From a virus, in IMG/VR virus record IMGVR_UViG_3300044470_000025, positions 1 to 29,980 of that record: a stretch of DNA of 29,980 bases; one strand, 5' to 3'. Below, piece after piece: positions 15,346-22,607 of this stretch. Made by a program: the position numbers and the translations under genes. The notes beneath the pieces are model-generated. The model was not told where the DNA came from. It saw only the letters and a program-made list of their open reading frames with translations, and searched no databases. Numbering within the stretch: position 1 is the first letter of the stretch; the number at the start of each line of letters is the position of its first letter.

Positions 15346-17535
15346 CTAATCCGGTATTACCGGCTGCCACACGCAACGGCAATTGGGATGTAAGGGAATC
15401 GGCATCTCACTGCCTATATTGAATACCTCGTTATGGAAGTTCATACATGTTGAACAGGTGCGCTCATCTTTTGCAGCCCAGAACTTCACCTGGTGTACGA
15501 AGCCAGACGCCTTATAACCGTCAAGCGTACCCTGTGCATGTGCGGACATTATCTCAGTCCGTGCTATCCTGATTGACCGCACCTTGTCAAACCCTATTGA
15601 TTCCCTGATTTCCTTAGCGGCCTCCGCTATGGGTTCACCCGCTTCGAAACTATCTGCCAGAATCTTCCTAAGAATCTTCTCCGTCTCGTCCCCCACTTCT
15701 TTAGCTGCCCATTGGATTCTCGTCTTGAGCCACCGTAGGGCTGGGGTGTTGAGCACTCTGGGGATTGCTGGCCTTATGGTAGGTATAAGCCCCTTATGTG
15801 GATTGTGTGGCTCTACAAGGGCGTACCCGTTCATCATGGCGGTCAGCATACAGTCTGTCATTACGGGTGTTATAACTTTCTCATAGTCTGTAACAAACTT
15901 CTGGTAATTGAATAAGGCAGTGTCGCGGGTGATACCGCTGACACAATTATCAATAGCCTCTTTCTTAGTGGCATCCAATAACGATTGAATTTTAGTTAGG
16001 AACTTGGGCTCGAACGTCTCTGATTGTTTCACCCAGCTTTTCCAGTACGTCTCTGCCTTGTCCTCAGTGTCGAATATAGACTTTTTTTTTAACCCCTTGC
16101 CCTCTGCAACGTCTGTTGTATCATCATCTTCCTCTGTGGGTTTGTCTTCGTCCTCTTGTGTAGGGCGTTCACCATCACCGAAGCCGGGGAAAGCGGGAGC
16201 TGGTGCATGATAGAAATCATCACCTTCGTCTACGGGGTCAAGGTCGCACATCTCACGGGATTCGTTAAGAGTCGATATCCCCTGCTGGTATAACTGCCCG
16301 GCCACAGTAGAATTCTGTATGACGTCTTTCGGCACCGGGTTGTCAAAGTCTAACTGAATAATGGTTGAGTCGTTAAGTTCTTTCCAGACCTTCGACATGT
16401 TATCTTCATTGCCGGTTAAATCGCCGTCTATGCCGATTCTGGACTTGATTTGCATAACACGCTTGTCAGCGTCCGCCGTCCAGTAGCCGAATGAATCTTT
16501 AAGAGCCTTCTGCAATCCATAGGCAGACTTAGGGAGTTCTTTCGTGACAAACTTGGGTACTAGCAGACGATTCAGTGTATCTCTCTTTTTAAACAATCTA
16601 GGACGTAAGACCCTCCGGGCGACATCAACCTGGGCCGCCTCTGCTGTGGCTCTTGTGTTGACCTCTGAGCCGCCTAATTGACTGAAGGGCATACCGTAAG
16701 CTGCCAGAATGACATCCCTGCCATTCTTGAGCATATTAACAAAATCCATGTCTCTAGAGCCGAATGATTGTCCTGCTTGCGTAATAGTAGGCGCACCGCC
16801 TGCACTACCTGATAGAATACTGACACGATGAGACCTGCCATATCCTCTATGCTCTGAGTTAAACTGTTCCTTTAACCGGGTGTACTCTTGCTCACTGACA
16901 TCCGATGGGTAACTGATCACCAGCCCCATTGTGGCCCCGTTGTAAAAATAGAACCTGTTAGTCTGGTTAGCATAGGTCTGTGTATCCAGTTCAACACCGA
17001 CAGCCATAGCGGGGCTTACACCACGCCACGGGGTGACAGGATTAGGAGTAATGAACGGTATAACGTCCTCTTTAACCAGTGGCACATCACCGTCCGGCCC
17101 TGCATAGACATAACCTGAAATATACTCTTTACTATTCAGGCTGACTTTCATACGGTTTGGCGGGAATATCCACAGTTCCGGTTTCCCTTTCTCTGAGTCT
17201 AAATGCCAGTATCCCTCACCGGCCAAGTCCTCATATATCTGCGTAAGTTCGAACAGGTCATGGCCTGACATGAAAGGATTAGGCTCATTCAGTAATGTCA
17301 TAATCGGGTGAGGTTTGGTTATCTCGTCTATTTCACCATCTTCAATACGATTCAGCCGCCACTCAACTTCTGCAACAGAACGTCCAATGAATGACACAAC
17401 GGCATGCAGCCAGCCTATTTCACCATAGGCTCGCAGGAACTGCTCCATATTGGCCTTAGGAGGTTGTGATAATGTACCTCCATAATTAGATAAAGGAATA
17501 ATACGCTTTCCGAGGGCCTTGTTAATTAGTGTCAT
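15346..17535 (-). CDS. Portal protein fused to SPP1 gp7/Mu F-like head morphogenesis domain
   Basis: At 729 residues this is far longer than a normal HK97-type portal (about 400-450). Residues 1-440 are portal: AYGEIGWLHAVVSFIGRSVA, the ELTQIYEDLAGEGYWHLDSE segment, a stem region, RATAEAAQVDVARRVLRP, and a long C-terminal part ending in an acidic stretch (residues about 450-480, EDEDKPTEEDDD). Residues 530-729 are a head-morphogenesis domain with IARTEIMSAHAQGTLDGY, a DERTCSTCMNFHNEVF knuckle and LHPNCRCVWQP at the end. The fused proteins normally form the DNA entry ring and a minor head component. The ATG follows AGGAAAG and overlaps the upstream small gene. Confidence 0.9.
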   Translation of the reverse strand: MTLINKALGKRIIPLSNYGGTLSQPPKANMEQFLRAYGEIGWLHAVVSFIGRSVAEVEWRLNRIEDGEIDEITKPHPIMTLLNEPNPFMSGHDLFELTQIYEDLAGEGYWHLDSEKGKPELWIFPPNRMKVSLNSKEYISGYVYAGPDGDVPLVKEDVIPFITPNPVTPWRGVSPAMAVGVELDTQTYANQTNRFYFYNGATMGLVISYPSDVSEQEYTRLKEQFNSEHRGYGRSHRVSILSGSAGGAPTITQAGQSFGSRDMDFVNMLKNGRDVILAAYGMPFSQLGGSEVNTRATAEAAQVDVARRVLRPRLFKKRDTLNRLLVPKFVTKELPKSAYGLQKALKDSFGYWTADADKRVMQIKSRIGIDGDLTGNEDNMSKVWKELNDSTIIQLDFDNPVPKDVIQNSTVAGQLYQQGISTLNESREMCDLDPVDEGDDFYHAPAPAFPGFGDGERPTQEDEDKPTEEDDDTTDVAEGKGLKKKSIFDTEDKAETYWKSWVKQSETFEPKFLTKIQSLLDATKKEAIDNCVSGITRDTALFNYQKFVTDYEKVITPVMTDCMLTAMMNGYALVEPHNPHKGLIPTIRPAIPRVLNTPALRWLKTRIQWAAKEVGDETEKILRKILADSFEAGEPIAEAAKEIRESIGFDKVRSIRIARTEIMSAHAQGTLDGYKASGFVHQVKFWAAKDERTCSTCMNFHNEVFNIGSEMPIPLHPNCRCVWQPVIPD

Positions 17536-17704
17536 TATTCTTTCCTAATGCATAAGCGATAAATAACAATTCAAGTGCCAGGACAATGCCGCCCACACGC
17601 CAATCGAAGAACCCGATAGAGACGGCGAGTATAGCCATGCCGGCATACTCTACAATATCAGCGACTAGCGATTGAGACGGCTTACTGAATTTCGGTAACT
17701 TCAT
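17522..17704 (-). CDS. Small two-helix membrane protein
   Basis: The 60-residue product has a basic N-terminus (MKLPKFSKPSQ) and two hydrophobic helices, at about residues 18-34 (IVEYAGMAILAVSIGFF) and 37-55 (VGGIVLALELLFIAYAL), joined by a short DWR turn. It lies between the large terminase and the portal, overlapping the terminase stop by ATGA and the portal start by 14 bases. A membrane protein here is not rare in phages but has no assigned job; holin-like function is possible by topology only and there is no lysis gene beside it. Confidence 0.65.
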   Translation of the reverse strand: MKLPKFSKPSQSLVADIVEYAGMAILAVSIGFFDWRVGGIVLALELLFIAYALGKNNDTN

Positions 17705-18900
17705 ATGAAAAATGCCCTCACTGGTGTACGTCCTAGCGCACCCACTACACCATATCTTCTAGCATCCATTCCATGACTGTACTGATGGGTGGTTTTATCT
17801 GTTAATTTATTGTCCTTGTCCTGAATATATCGGAAGTTCCTTTGCTCTTTAATGCAATTCAAACTTGTCTTAGTCCAGAATTGCTTATATTGTCGTATCT
17901 TCTGATGACCGTACTCTACAGAGTCCGCACCTTTAGGACAGGGCTTGACATTAAACCCGAACTTATGAATCTCGTCTATACTCTTAGGCTCTGCACTATC
18001 AGCAAAGATTTCAGAGGAGTTGCGCTTGACACCCTTCTCATCCATGCGGTGAGCAATGGCGTCATTAGTCAGCCCGGCCTCATATATCAGTTCTTTAGAA
18101 TAGATAGCGGGCACTAACTTTTTTAACTGCTCATCATACACGTCTTTGATAACGTGGCGGGTTAACACTGTAGGGTCGTTAGAGTACCCGAAGTCCAGTC
18201 CGTAGAACTCTTGCCCGCCTTCAGGTAATGTATCGCACTGCTCGAAGTAAGGATAGACTAGACCTTCAACACGTCCAATTCTACCGAGGCCGTAAATATT
18301 CCACCAGTTAGGATCGCTTAACCTGTACGATTCAATATTGCGGACGATCTCTTTAGGCAATACCCATTTAGCGTCAAGATAGGTAGAGTGAACGTAGGCG
18401 TTCTCAGCCTTGCCTATCCAGTTCTCGTGAACCCAAAAAGAACTTACAGGATTCCAATCAGCGAATGTGAACATTGACGTTCTAACATCCAGGTTGCGCA
18501 CTGTTTCCCATGGTACATTATTGGCTTCATTGATGTAGAGTATTTGACGTCTTGGCCCCCGAACCTTTGCTGATTCGTCTGCTCCGAAGAACTCTATTGT
18601 TCCCTTGCCGAAATGATACTGTTGCTCGGTCTTGTTATAAAGGTCATCATTAAAGGTATCACCCAGAATATCCCTGAAGTCTTTAATACAACCCTTCTTA
18701 AGATGCGGCATGGACTCGCTCACGACTGAAATCATGGTGCTAGTTTTAACAGTCTGAGCAATACGTATTAGTACCTGCAGGATAGAATAGGTCTTGCTAG
18801 AGGCCGTTCCGCCTTCATTACAAGACCGGCGGTATTGCGGGTTCAGATAGTTGCTTAGGTTCTGGTTGTAAATCTGTGTTAGATTCCACCCGTCCGACAT
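17701..18900 (-). CDS. terL: Large terminase subunit (PBSX / Terminase_3 type)
   Basis: The 399-residue protein has an N-terminal ATPase with a Walker A-like GGTASSKT near residue 30, a Walker B ILYINEANN near residue 125, and an FTFADWNPVSSFWVHENWI coupling segment. The C-terminal nuclease shows GLDFGYSNDPT, then IFADSAEPKSIDEI and a closing HGMDARRYGVVG, with acidic residues spaced as in RNase H-like terminase nucleases. The length is typical of the PBSX group. It cuts concatemeric DNA and pumps it into the head through the portal. Its ATG lies 83 bases inside the end of the small-subunit gene, behind GGAGAG. Confidence 0.93.
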   Translation of the reverse strand: MSDGWNLTQIYNQNLSNYLNPQYRRSCNEGGTASSKTYSILQVLIRIAQTVKTSTMISVVSESMPHLKKGCIKDFRDILGDTFNDDLYNKTEQQYHFGKGTIEFFGADESAKVRGPRRQILYINEANNVPWETVRNLDVRTSMFTFADWNPVSSFWVHENWIGKAENAYVHSTYLDAKWVLPKEIVRNIESYRLSDPNWWNIYGLGRIGRVEGLVYPYFEQCDTLPEGGQEFYGLDFGYSNDPTVLTRHVIKDVYDEQLKKLVPAIYSKELIYEAGLTNDAIAHRMDEKGVKRNSSEIFADSAEPKSIDEIHKFGFNVKPCPKGADSVEYGHQKIRQYKQFWTKTSLNCIKEQRNFRYIQDKDNKLTDKTTHQYSHGMDARRYGVVGALGRTPVRAFFI

Positions 18901-19276
18901 TCTCTAATCTCTCCATTAGTACCTTTGTTTCAGGATTGATGATGTTGTAGACGGCACTACTCTTTAGCTGCTCGCCCTTGCTCGTTATATCAACCTTTGT
19001 TTCCTGCGGGTATAGTCTATCAAGCAGTTTGTCCGTATGCTTGGGGTCCTTGTGGCAGTCAAATACATAGTTAAGAGCTATCCGGTGCCCTAAGTCAAGG
19101 CTCTCATTCTTAGCCACTTCTTTCAATTGTTCAGGCGACATAACAAGATACTGCTCAATCATTGTTATAATGCATTTCTCTTTCTTAGGCCGTCCTGCAG
19201 GGTTTCCGCTTTGTCCGGGCTTCCAAGATTTAAGATAAGACTTAGCATTAGACTGCTTATCAGTGTTGTCAGCCAT
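18818..19276 (-). CDS. Small terminase subunit-like protein (DUF5681 motif)
   Basis: The 152-residue product contains KSWKPGQSGNPAGRPKKEK near residues 15-33, the signature of DUF5681, a domain encoded just before large terminases in many phages. A helical segment follows (LGHRIALNYVFDCHKDPK). It presumably binds the packaging start site and hands DNA to the large subunit. Its last 83 bases overlap the large subunit start in a different frame, which is longer than usual here, and its own ATG overlaps the methyltransferase stop by eight bases. The DUF motif is clear; the packaging role is by context. Confidence 0.75.
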   Translation of the reverse strand: MADNTDKQSNAKSYLKSWKPGQSGNPAGRPKKEKCIITMIEQYLVMSPEQLKEVAKNESLDLGHRIALNYVFDCHKDPKHTDKLLDRLYPQETKVDITSKGEQLKSSAVYNIINPETKVLMERLENVGRVESNTDLQPEPKQLSEPAIPPVL

Positions 19277-20264
19277 TGATTAACTCCGCTTTGTCTAAAA
19301 TGTTAATCCTGATATGTTCAGCTATTGCATCCATAAAAAGTGGTGGTACAGAGTTGCCAATTCTTTCTACACCATCTTTATAATTACCAATAAATTTAAA
19401 TGAATCAGGGAATGTCATTATCCGTTTCATTTCAGCAAGGGTTATTGCCCTCGTACCATCGGGGTGAACATAACAAGCGAGGCTCCCAACATTCCCCTTA
19501 ATCAAAGTCCGTGATGGTTTGTTCCAGTCAAGTCTTTTGGTTGAGAAGTAAGAGCCGCAAACATCACCGCCATCACCCCATACTGGTATCTTCTTGATAA
19601 TTTCAGCTAATGCAGGTGAGAGATGAGGGGGGGGCTCTATTGGGCAATCTTGCCATGCTTCTCTAATTGTAATAGGTCTGCCTTGTGGTTTAGGGTGATT
19701 TGGTTCAATCCCTAAGTCATTCCTAACGCCAATGATAATTACACGTTCCCTTGATTGGGGGACATTGAAATACATGGCATTGAGGACTTGACCTTTGCAG
19801 TTATACCCGCACTCCCTGAGAGTTTTGACAATCTCAAGATATGCCTGTTTCATTACTCCCTTGACCATGCCGGAAACATTTTCAAATACAAATACTTTCG
19901 GCTGGAGGTCTTGAAGTAATCGGGCATATTCTTTAAAGAGTGAATTGCGTGGGTCGTCAAACTTCCGCTTACCGGCTGTCGAGAATCCCTGACAAGGCGG
20001 GGAACCGTCTAATATATCCAGTTCACCCTGTTTGATTCCTGCCATTCTCATACATTCTTCAGATGATAACTTGGCAATATCACCCTCAAATATCGGTACT
20101 TCAGGAAAGTTTAGCTTAAAAGTTGCTATTGCATTCTTATCCCATTCAACAGCCAGAAGTTCTTTATATCCGGCTAACTTGTAACCGAGACTTGAACCGC
20201 CGCATCCGGCAAAGGTTGAAAGGACAGTATATTCTTTTACCACTGAAAGCCACACTTTGGGCAT
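19269..20264 (-). CDS. DNA cytosine-C5 methyltransferase
   Basis: The 331-residue protein carries the C5-methyltransferase motifs in order: TFAGCGGSSLGYKLAG (motif I, cofactor binding), GSPPCQGFSTAGKRK (motif IV with the catalytic Cys), VFENVSGM (motif VI), QSRERVIIIGV (motif VIII), a target-recognition stretch, and IGNSVPPLFMDAIAEHI (motif X). It transfers a methyl group from S-adenosylmethionine to cytosine in DNA. The ATG at 20264 lies inside the ParB-like gene; a GTG a few codons later, next to that gene's stop, is an alternative start. Its neighbours suggest phage DNA modification against host restriction, as no matching restriction enzyme is visible. Confidence 0.93.
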   Translation of the reverse strand: MPKVWLSVVKEYTVLSTFAGCGGSSLGYKLAGYKELLAVEWDKNAIATFKLNFPEVPIFEGDIAKLSSEECMRMAGIKQGELDILDGSPPCQGFSTAGKRKFDDPRNSLFKEYARLLQDLQPKVFVFENVSGMVKGVMKQAYLEIVKTLRECGYNCKGQVLNAMYFNVPQSRERVIIIGVRNDLGIEPNHPKPQGRPITIREAWQDCPIEPPPHLSPALAEIIKKIPVWGDGGDVCGSYFSTKRLDWNKPSRTLIKGNVGSLACYVHPDGTRAITLAEMKRIMTFPDSFKFIGNYKDGVERIGNSVPPLFMDAIAEHIRINILDKAELING

Positions 20265-20725
20265 TCGTGTTTTGTGTCTTTCATAGCATCTTCATCAATG
20301 TCTTTGTTATCGGGAGGTATAAAACTTTGAGTCATAAGATTCTCAATCTCTTTGGAGTCGAAGCCTGTTATCTCAATGTCGAAGTCGCCGGTGTCTATCT
20401 CTTGTAATAAGTCTTTTAATAGCGGTAAATCCCATTCACCGCTAATCTTGTTGAGTGCCAGGTTGAGAGCCTTCTCTTTAGCGTCTGTCAGGTCAACAAC
20501 CGATACTTCAACTTCGGTCTGTCCGATATCCTTGAGTATCTTTAAACGTTGGTGACCACCCACCAAGTTACCGCTGCGCTTATTCCAGACAAGGGGTTCT
20601 ACAATATCAAACTCTTTCATTGACTTGGCAAGTTTCAGATATTCAGGATCGCCCGGCTTTAAATCCTTTCTGGGGTTGTACTTAGCCGGTTTAATATCAG
20701 CAATGGGAATAGTTTTAATTATCAA
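20237..20725 (-). CDS. ParB-like nuclease-domain protein with zinc tail
   Basis: The 162-residue product opens MIIKTIPIADIKPAKYNPRK and contains LVGGHQRLKILKDIG, the ParB N-terminal (ParBc) motifs, with NPR and GGHQR boxes that bind CTP in relatives. The C-terminus adds a CPKCGFQW knuckle, a pattern often seen in phage ParB-like proteins encoded beside DNA methyltransferases. The start is TTG, behind GGGAGAGACC. It overlaps the methyltransferase by 28 bases, so the two are co-expressed. It probably acts on DNA together with the methyltransferase; whether it is a nuclease is not known from the sequence. Confidence 0.85.
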   Translation of the reverse strand: MIIKTIPIADIKPAKYNPRKDLKPGDPEYLKLAKSMKEFDIVEPLVWNKRSGNLVGGHQRLKILKDIGQTEVEVSVVDLTDAKEKALNLALNKISGEWDLPLLKDLLQEIDTGDFDIEITGFDSKEIENLMTQSFIPPDNKDIDEDAMKDTKHECPKCGFQW

Positions 20726-20819
20726 GGTCTCTCCCTAACTGTTTGGACTTTGGGTATGGCCTGAATGGCCTGTCACAAGTTTTGATAGTTTTATGTGACT
20801 GCTTAACTTTCTTCTTCAT
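20715..20819 (-). CDS. Small basic hypothetical protein
   Basis: A 34-residue frame, MKKKVKQSHKTIKTCDRPFR onward, starts at an ATG overlapping the HNH stop as ATGA and ends inside the start of the ParB-like gene. The ribosome binding site is weak (AAAGAAC), but the stop/start overlap matches the coupling used by neighbouring genes and it fills the 90-base gap exactly. It is rich in Lys and Arg, so it could bind nucleic acid. It may also be only a leader peptide that couples translation of the ParB-like gene. Confidence 0.45.
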   Translation of the reverse strand: MKKKVKQSHKTIKTCDRPFRPYPKSKQLGRDLDN

Positions 20820-21067
20820 AGTTCTTTAATATGATGCATGGCTGAGTGACATCTTCCACAAAGTAACTGGCAATCGTCTTTAGTGTATATCCGATGCGTG
20901 CCACCCATGCCCTTTGGTTGCGTGTGGCTTAAGCTGAGGCCTCTGAAGTCGGGCCACTGGTGACATTGCTCGCATAATCCCTGGCAGCGTTCCAGTATCT
21001 GTTCCCTCAGTACCTTCTCATTGGCTATCTGATTCCGAAACAGCTCACTTATTCGCCTTTTTATCAT
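20816..21067 (-). CDS. HNH endonuclease
   Basis: This 83-residue protein has an HNH layout: a CEQC pair near residue 33, LSLSHTQPKGMGGTHRIYT with the His and Gly-Gly core, then LLCGRCHSAMHH with the second Cys pair and the final histidines. It is the minimal single-domain size of the phage HNH family, which often sits a few genes before the terminase and helps packaging cleavage. Here the methyltransferase and ParB-like genes lie between it and the terminase. Its start is inside the preceding zinc-ribbon gene. Confidence 0.85.
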   Translation of the reverse strand: MIKRRISELFRNQIANEKVLREQILERCQGLCEQCHQWPDFRGLSLSHTQPKGMGGTHRIYTKDDCQLLCGRCHSAMHHIKEL

Positions 21068-21155
21068 CCACTAAAGCCTTATCGTGACCGCAGTGTGGGC
21101 ATTTCACCACATCAGCCGTGTATTCCTTAAAGCACTTTGCGCAGATTAGTTTCAT
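21045..21155 (-). CDS. Micro zinc-ribbon protein
   Basis: A 36-residue frame starting MKLICAKCFKEYTADVVKCP has two Cys pairs (CAKC at residues 5-8, CPHC at 19-22), a compact zinc-ribbon. The ATG overlaps the stop of the upstream membrane-protein gene as ATGA, with AAGGCAAA before it, and the frame overlaps the HNH start by 23 bases. The Cys spacing and coupling make it a credible gene in spite of its size. It may bind nucleic acid or a host protein. Confidence 0.7.
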   Translation of the reverse strand: MKLICAKCFKEYTADVVKCPHCGHDKALVDDKKANK

Positions 21156-21352
21156 TTTGCCTTATCTTTTGGCTCGAATATCTTACAGGTTAATACAGCG
21201 TCTACGTAGACAAGAACGAGATAGCAAACTAAGAGAATTATACCGGCTGCAGTCTGGTCGAACTTCCCGGCGAAGTACACTAGTGGCAAGAATGCGCCTT
21301 GCAGAATTATCCAAACGGCTCGGAGGTTTATCATCTTGCGGAGGTTTCTCAT
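21152..21352 (-). CDS. Small membrane protein
   Basis: The 66-residue product has a basic N-terminus (MRNLRKMINLR) and two hydrophobic segments, at about residues 13-28 (VWIILQGAFLPLVYFA) and 35-55 (AGIILLVCYLVLVYVDAVL), with a Lys-rich end. GGAGG lies six bases before the ATG. A second frame at 21183-21380 (MTTEIREAYDEKPPQDDKPP onward) covers the same DNA and also has a ribosome binding site; I favour the membrane protein because its composition is protein-like throughout, but both could be translated. Confidence 0.6.
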   Translation of the reverse strand: MRNLRKMINLRAVWIILQGAFLPLVYFAGKFDQTAAGIILLVCYLVLVYVDAVLTCKIFEPKDKAK

Positions 21353-21383
21353 CGTAAGCCTCCCTAATTTCAGTTGTCATGTT

Positions 21384-21668
21384 TTATTCCTGATGAGTGC
21401 AATTTGTATGAGTAATAGTTTGCCCTTGTGAATCCGCTGTTTGACAAGTGACTACATACGGAGGAGTCCACGGCGTAACATAAGGTACAGCCGTGGGAAC
21501 ATAAGGGTAGATATATGGCAAAACATTTACGGGTTGAGGTTGATAATGATTCAACTGGCAAGGTTCAGCCCATTCTTTCCCGCACTTCACGCAGTAAACT
21601 TTCTGACAGTGAGTACAGAATTTTACCTCTTCGTGTTTACAGTCCTTTTGCTCACATTGATGCGGCAT
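21384..21668 (-). CDS. Cys-rich protein with Pro/Tyr-rich tail
   Basis: The 94-residue product starts MPHQCEQKDCKHEEVKFCTH and holds a cluster of eight Cys and His residues in its first 40 residues (CEQKDCKH, CTHC, CVKCGKEW), spaced as in a cross-brace or B-box-like zinc fold. Residues 42-72 are Pro- and Tyr-rich (LPYIYPYVPTAVPYVTPWTP), as in flexible linkers, followed by a Thr- and Gln-rich end. No family assignment is made. It belongs to the run of small early genes between the phosphoesterase and HNH genes. Confidence 0.6.
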   Translation of the reverse strand: MPHQCEQKDCKHEEVKFCTHCQKVYCVKCGKEWAEPCQLNHYQPQPVNVLPYIYPYVPTAVPYVTPWTPPYVVTCQTADSQGQTITHTNCTHQE

Positions 21669-21677
21669 TTTCTCTCC

Positions 21678-21938
21678 CTATTCCAGTGTTATCTCGTCTG
21701 ACTTCTTTTCTGATAACTCGTAAATGTCCGTTACGGTGCCTCTCGGTATGACTTGATAACCCATCATGAGGTGATTGTCGGTTTTAGTACAGGTTATGAT
21801 GTATGCTTCCGTTGTCTCGTGAATCAGCCAGCCTACGGATATGCAGTGTTCTACCTGATGATCCATAACCTCATCCCTGCAAGTCCATGTACTGTCAGCC
21901 ACTGCATCATTCCAGGCTATACGGATCAGCTTATTCAT
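21678..21938 (-). CDS. Hypothetical early phage protein
   Basis: The 86-residue protein begins MNKLIRIAWNDAVADSTWTC and continues with VEHCISVGWLIHETTEAYII, then GYQVIPRGTVTDIYELSEKK. A W-x-D-A, x-S-V-G-W-L-I and I-P-R-G series is common in small uncharacterised phage proteins, where it suggests an SH3- or beta-barrel-like fold. Its ATG overlaps the upstream stop (TAATG). The job is unknown. Confidence 0.65.
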   Translation of the reverse strand: MNKLIRIAWNDAVADSTWTCRDEVMDHQVEHCISVGWLIHETTEAYIITCTKTDNHLMMGYQVIPRGTVTDIYELSEKKSDEITLE

Positions 21939-22150
21939 TACGAATACGTAACCTCATCAACCATCAGATTGACAAAGCAGTTCTTGCGAAACCATCCCAT
22001 GACATCACAAGCTGCATCCGGCGAAGGTGCGATAACATCGGCAGTATTTGAGGTCTCAAGATTCACCACAAAATACTTCTTGCCGTAACCCAGCGATTTA
22101 TCGGGCATAATCAAGGACGTGCTAATCGGCCTATCAGCTATTCCGTACAT
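21938..22150 (-). CDS. Small hypothetical protein
   Basis: The 70-residue product starts MYGIADRPISTSLIMPDKSL behind the strong site AAGGAGGTGAAGA. It contains KKYFVVNLETSN, then AACDVMGWFRKNCFVNLMVD, a short alpha/beta pattern. It overlaps the preceding small gene by 17 bases and the following gene by one base. No family is recognised. Confidence 0.6.
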   Translation of the reverse strand: MYGIADRPISTSLIMPDKSLGYGKKYFVVNLETSNTADVIAPSPDAACDVMGWFRKNCFVNLMVDEVTYS

Positions 22151-22262
22151 TCTTCACCTCCTTAGTTGTCCGAGATTGCTTTATCTGGCATATCTTGCAA
22201 ATGCGGTACTGTATGTTTAAGTAATCACCCTGCCAGTTTGACCATTCGTGAGTATGCTTCAT
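22134..22262 (-). CDS. Micro protein with Cys pair
   Basis: A 42-residue frame starting MKHTHEWSNWQGDYLNIQYR contains CKIC at residues 22-25 and an N-terminal His pair, which could complete a zinc site. Its ATG overlaps the DUF3310 gene stop as ATGA, and its end overlaps the strong ribosome binding site of the next gene. It fills the gap between two genes exactly. Coding is supported by the overlap and the Cys/His content rather than by homology. Confidence 0.6.
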   Translation of the reverse strand: MKHTHEWSNWQGDYLNIQYRICKICQIKQSRTTKEVKNVRNS

Positions 22263-22495
22263 TTCACGCCTTGCTCGTTTTTACTCAACCTACTGATTTC
22301 TCTGTTTAGATAGAAGATTGCCTTTTGTAAATCTTCGACAGTGTTCTTATTTTTTAACCCTGCACGCCATATATACTTGACAGCGTTACCGAGACAGAAG
22401 TTCATATGCTCAGTTATTTGAATACACTCAATTCCTGACGGATGAGAGGTGTAATGTGGAGGGTGATTAACTAAATCAACTAAATCATTTGTCAT
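22259..22495 (-). CDS. DUF3310-family protein
   Basis: The 78-residue product has VNHPPHYTSHPSGIECIQIT near residue 10, then NFCLGNAVKYIWRAGLKN and a DLQKAIFYLNREI helix, the DUF3310 pattern found across phages of many bacteria. The conserved N-H-P-x-H-Y and Y-I-W-R-x-G boxes suggest a nucleotide- or metal-binding role; relatives have been linked to nucleotide kinase-like proteins, but function is not established. It overlaps the upstream zinc-ribbon gene by 11 bases. Confidence 0.85.
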   Translation of the reverse strand: MTNDLVDLVNHPPHYTSHPSGIECIQITEHMNFCLGNAVKYIWRAGLKNKNTVEDLQKAIFYLNREISRLSKNEQGVK

Positions 22496-22607
22496 TTAGA
22501 CTCACTTTTTGATGGCATTCAGGACAAGTATCCTTACCATCTTCACCCGGAATAGCTTTTACTACTTTATGGCATCTCTCACAAATCCGATTAATCCAAC
22601 CTTTCAT
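22485..22607 (-). CDS. Small zinc-ribbon protein
   Basis: The 40-residue product starts MKGWINRICERCHKVVKAIP at an ATG overlapping the phosphoesterase stop as ATGA, with GAGGTCTGT in front. Two Cys pairs (CERCH at residues 9-13, CPECH at about 29-33) form a rubredoxin-like zinc ribbon. The frame is open further upstream within the phosphoesterase gene, but the ATGA start fits local practice. It could bind DNA or RNA. Confidence 0.7.
   Translation of the reverse strand: MKGWINRICERCHKVVKAIPGEDGKDTCPECHQKVSLNDK

Noticed and set aside
21183-21380. Alternative frame overlapping the small membrane protein
   Set aside because: It has a usable start but an Arg/Ser-rich, low-complexity second half and covers a better candidate; kept only as a note in that entry.
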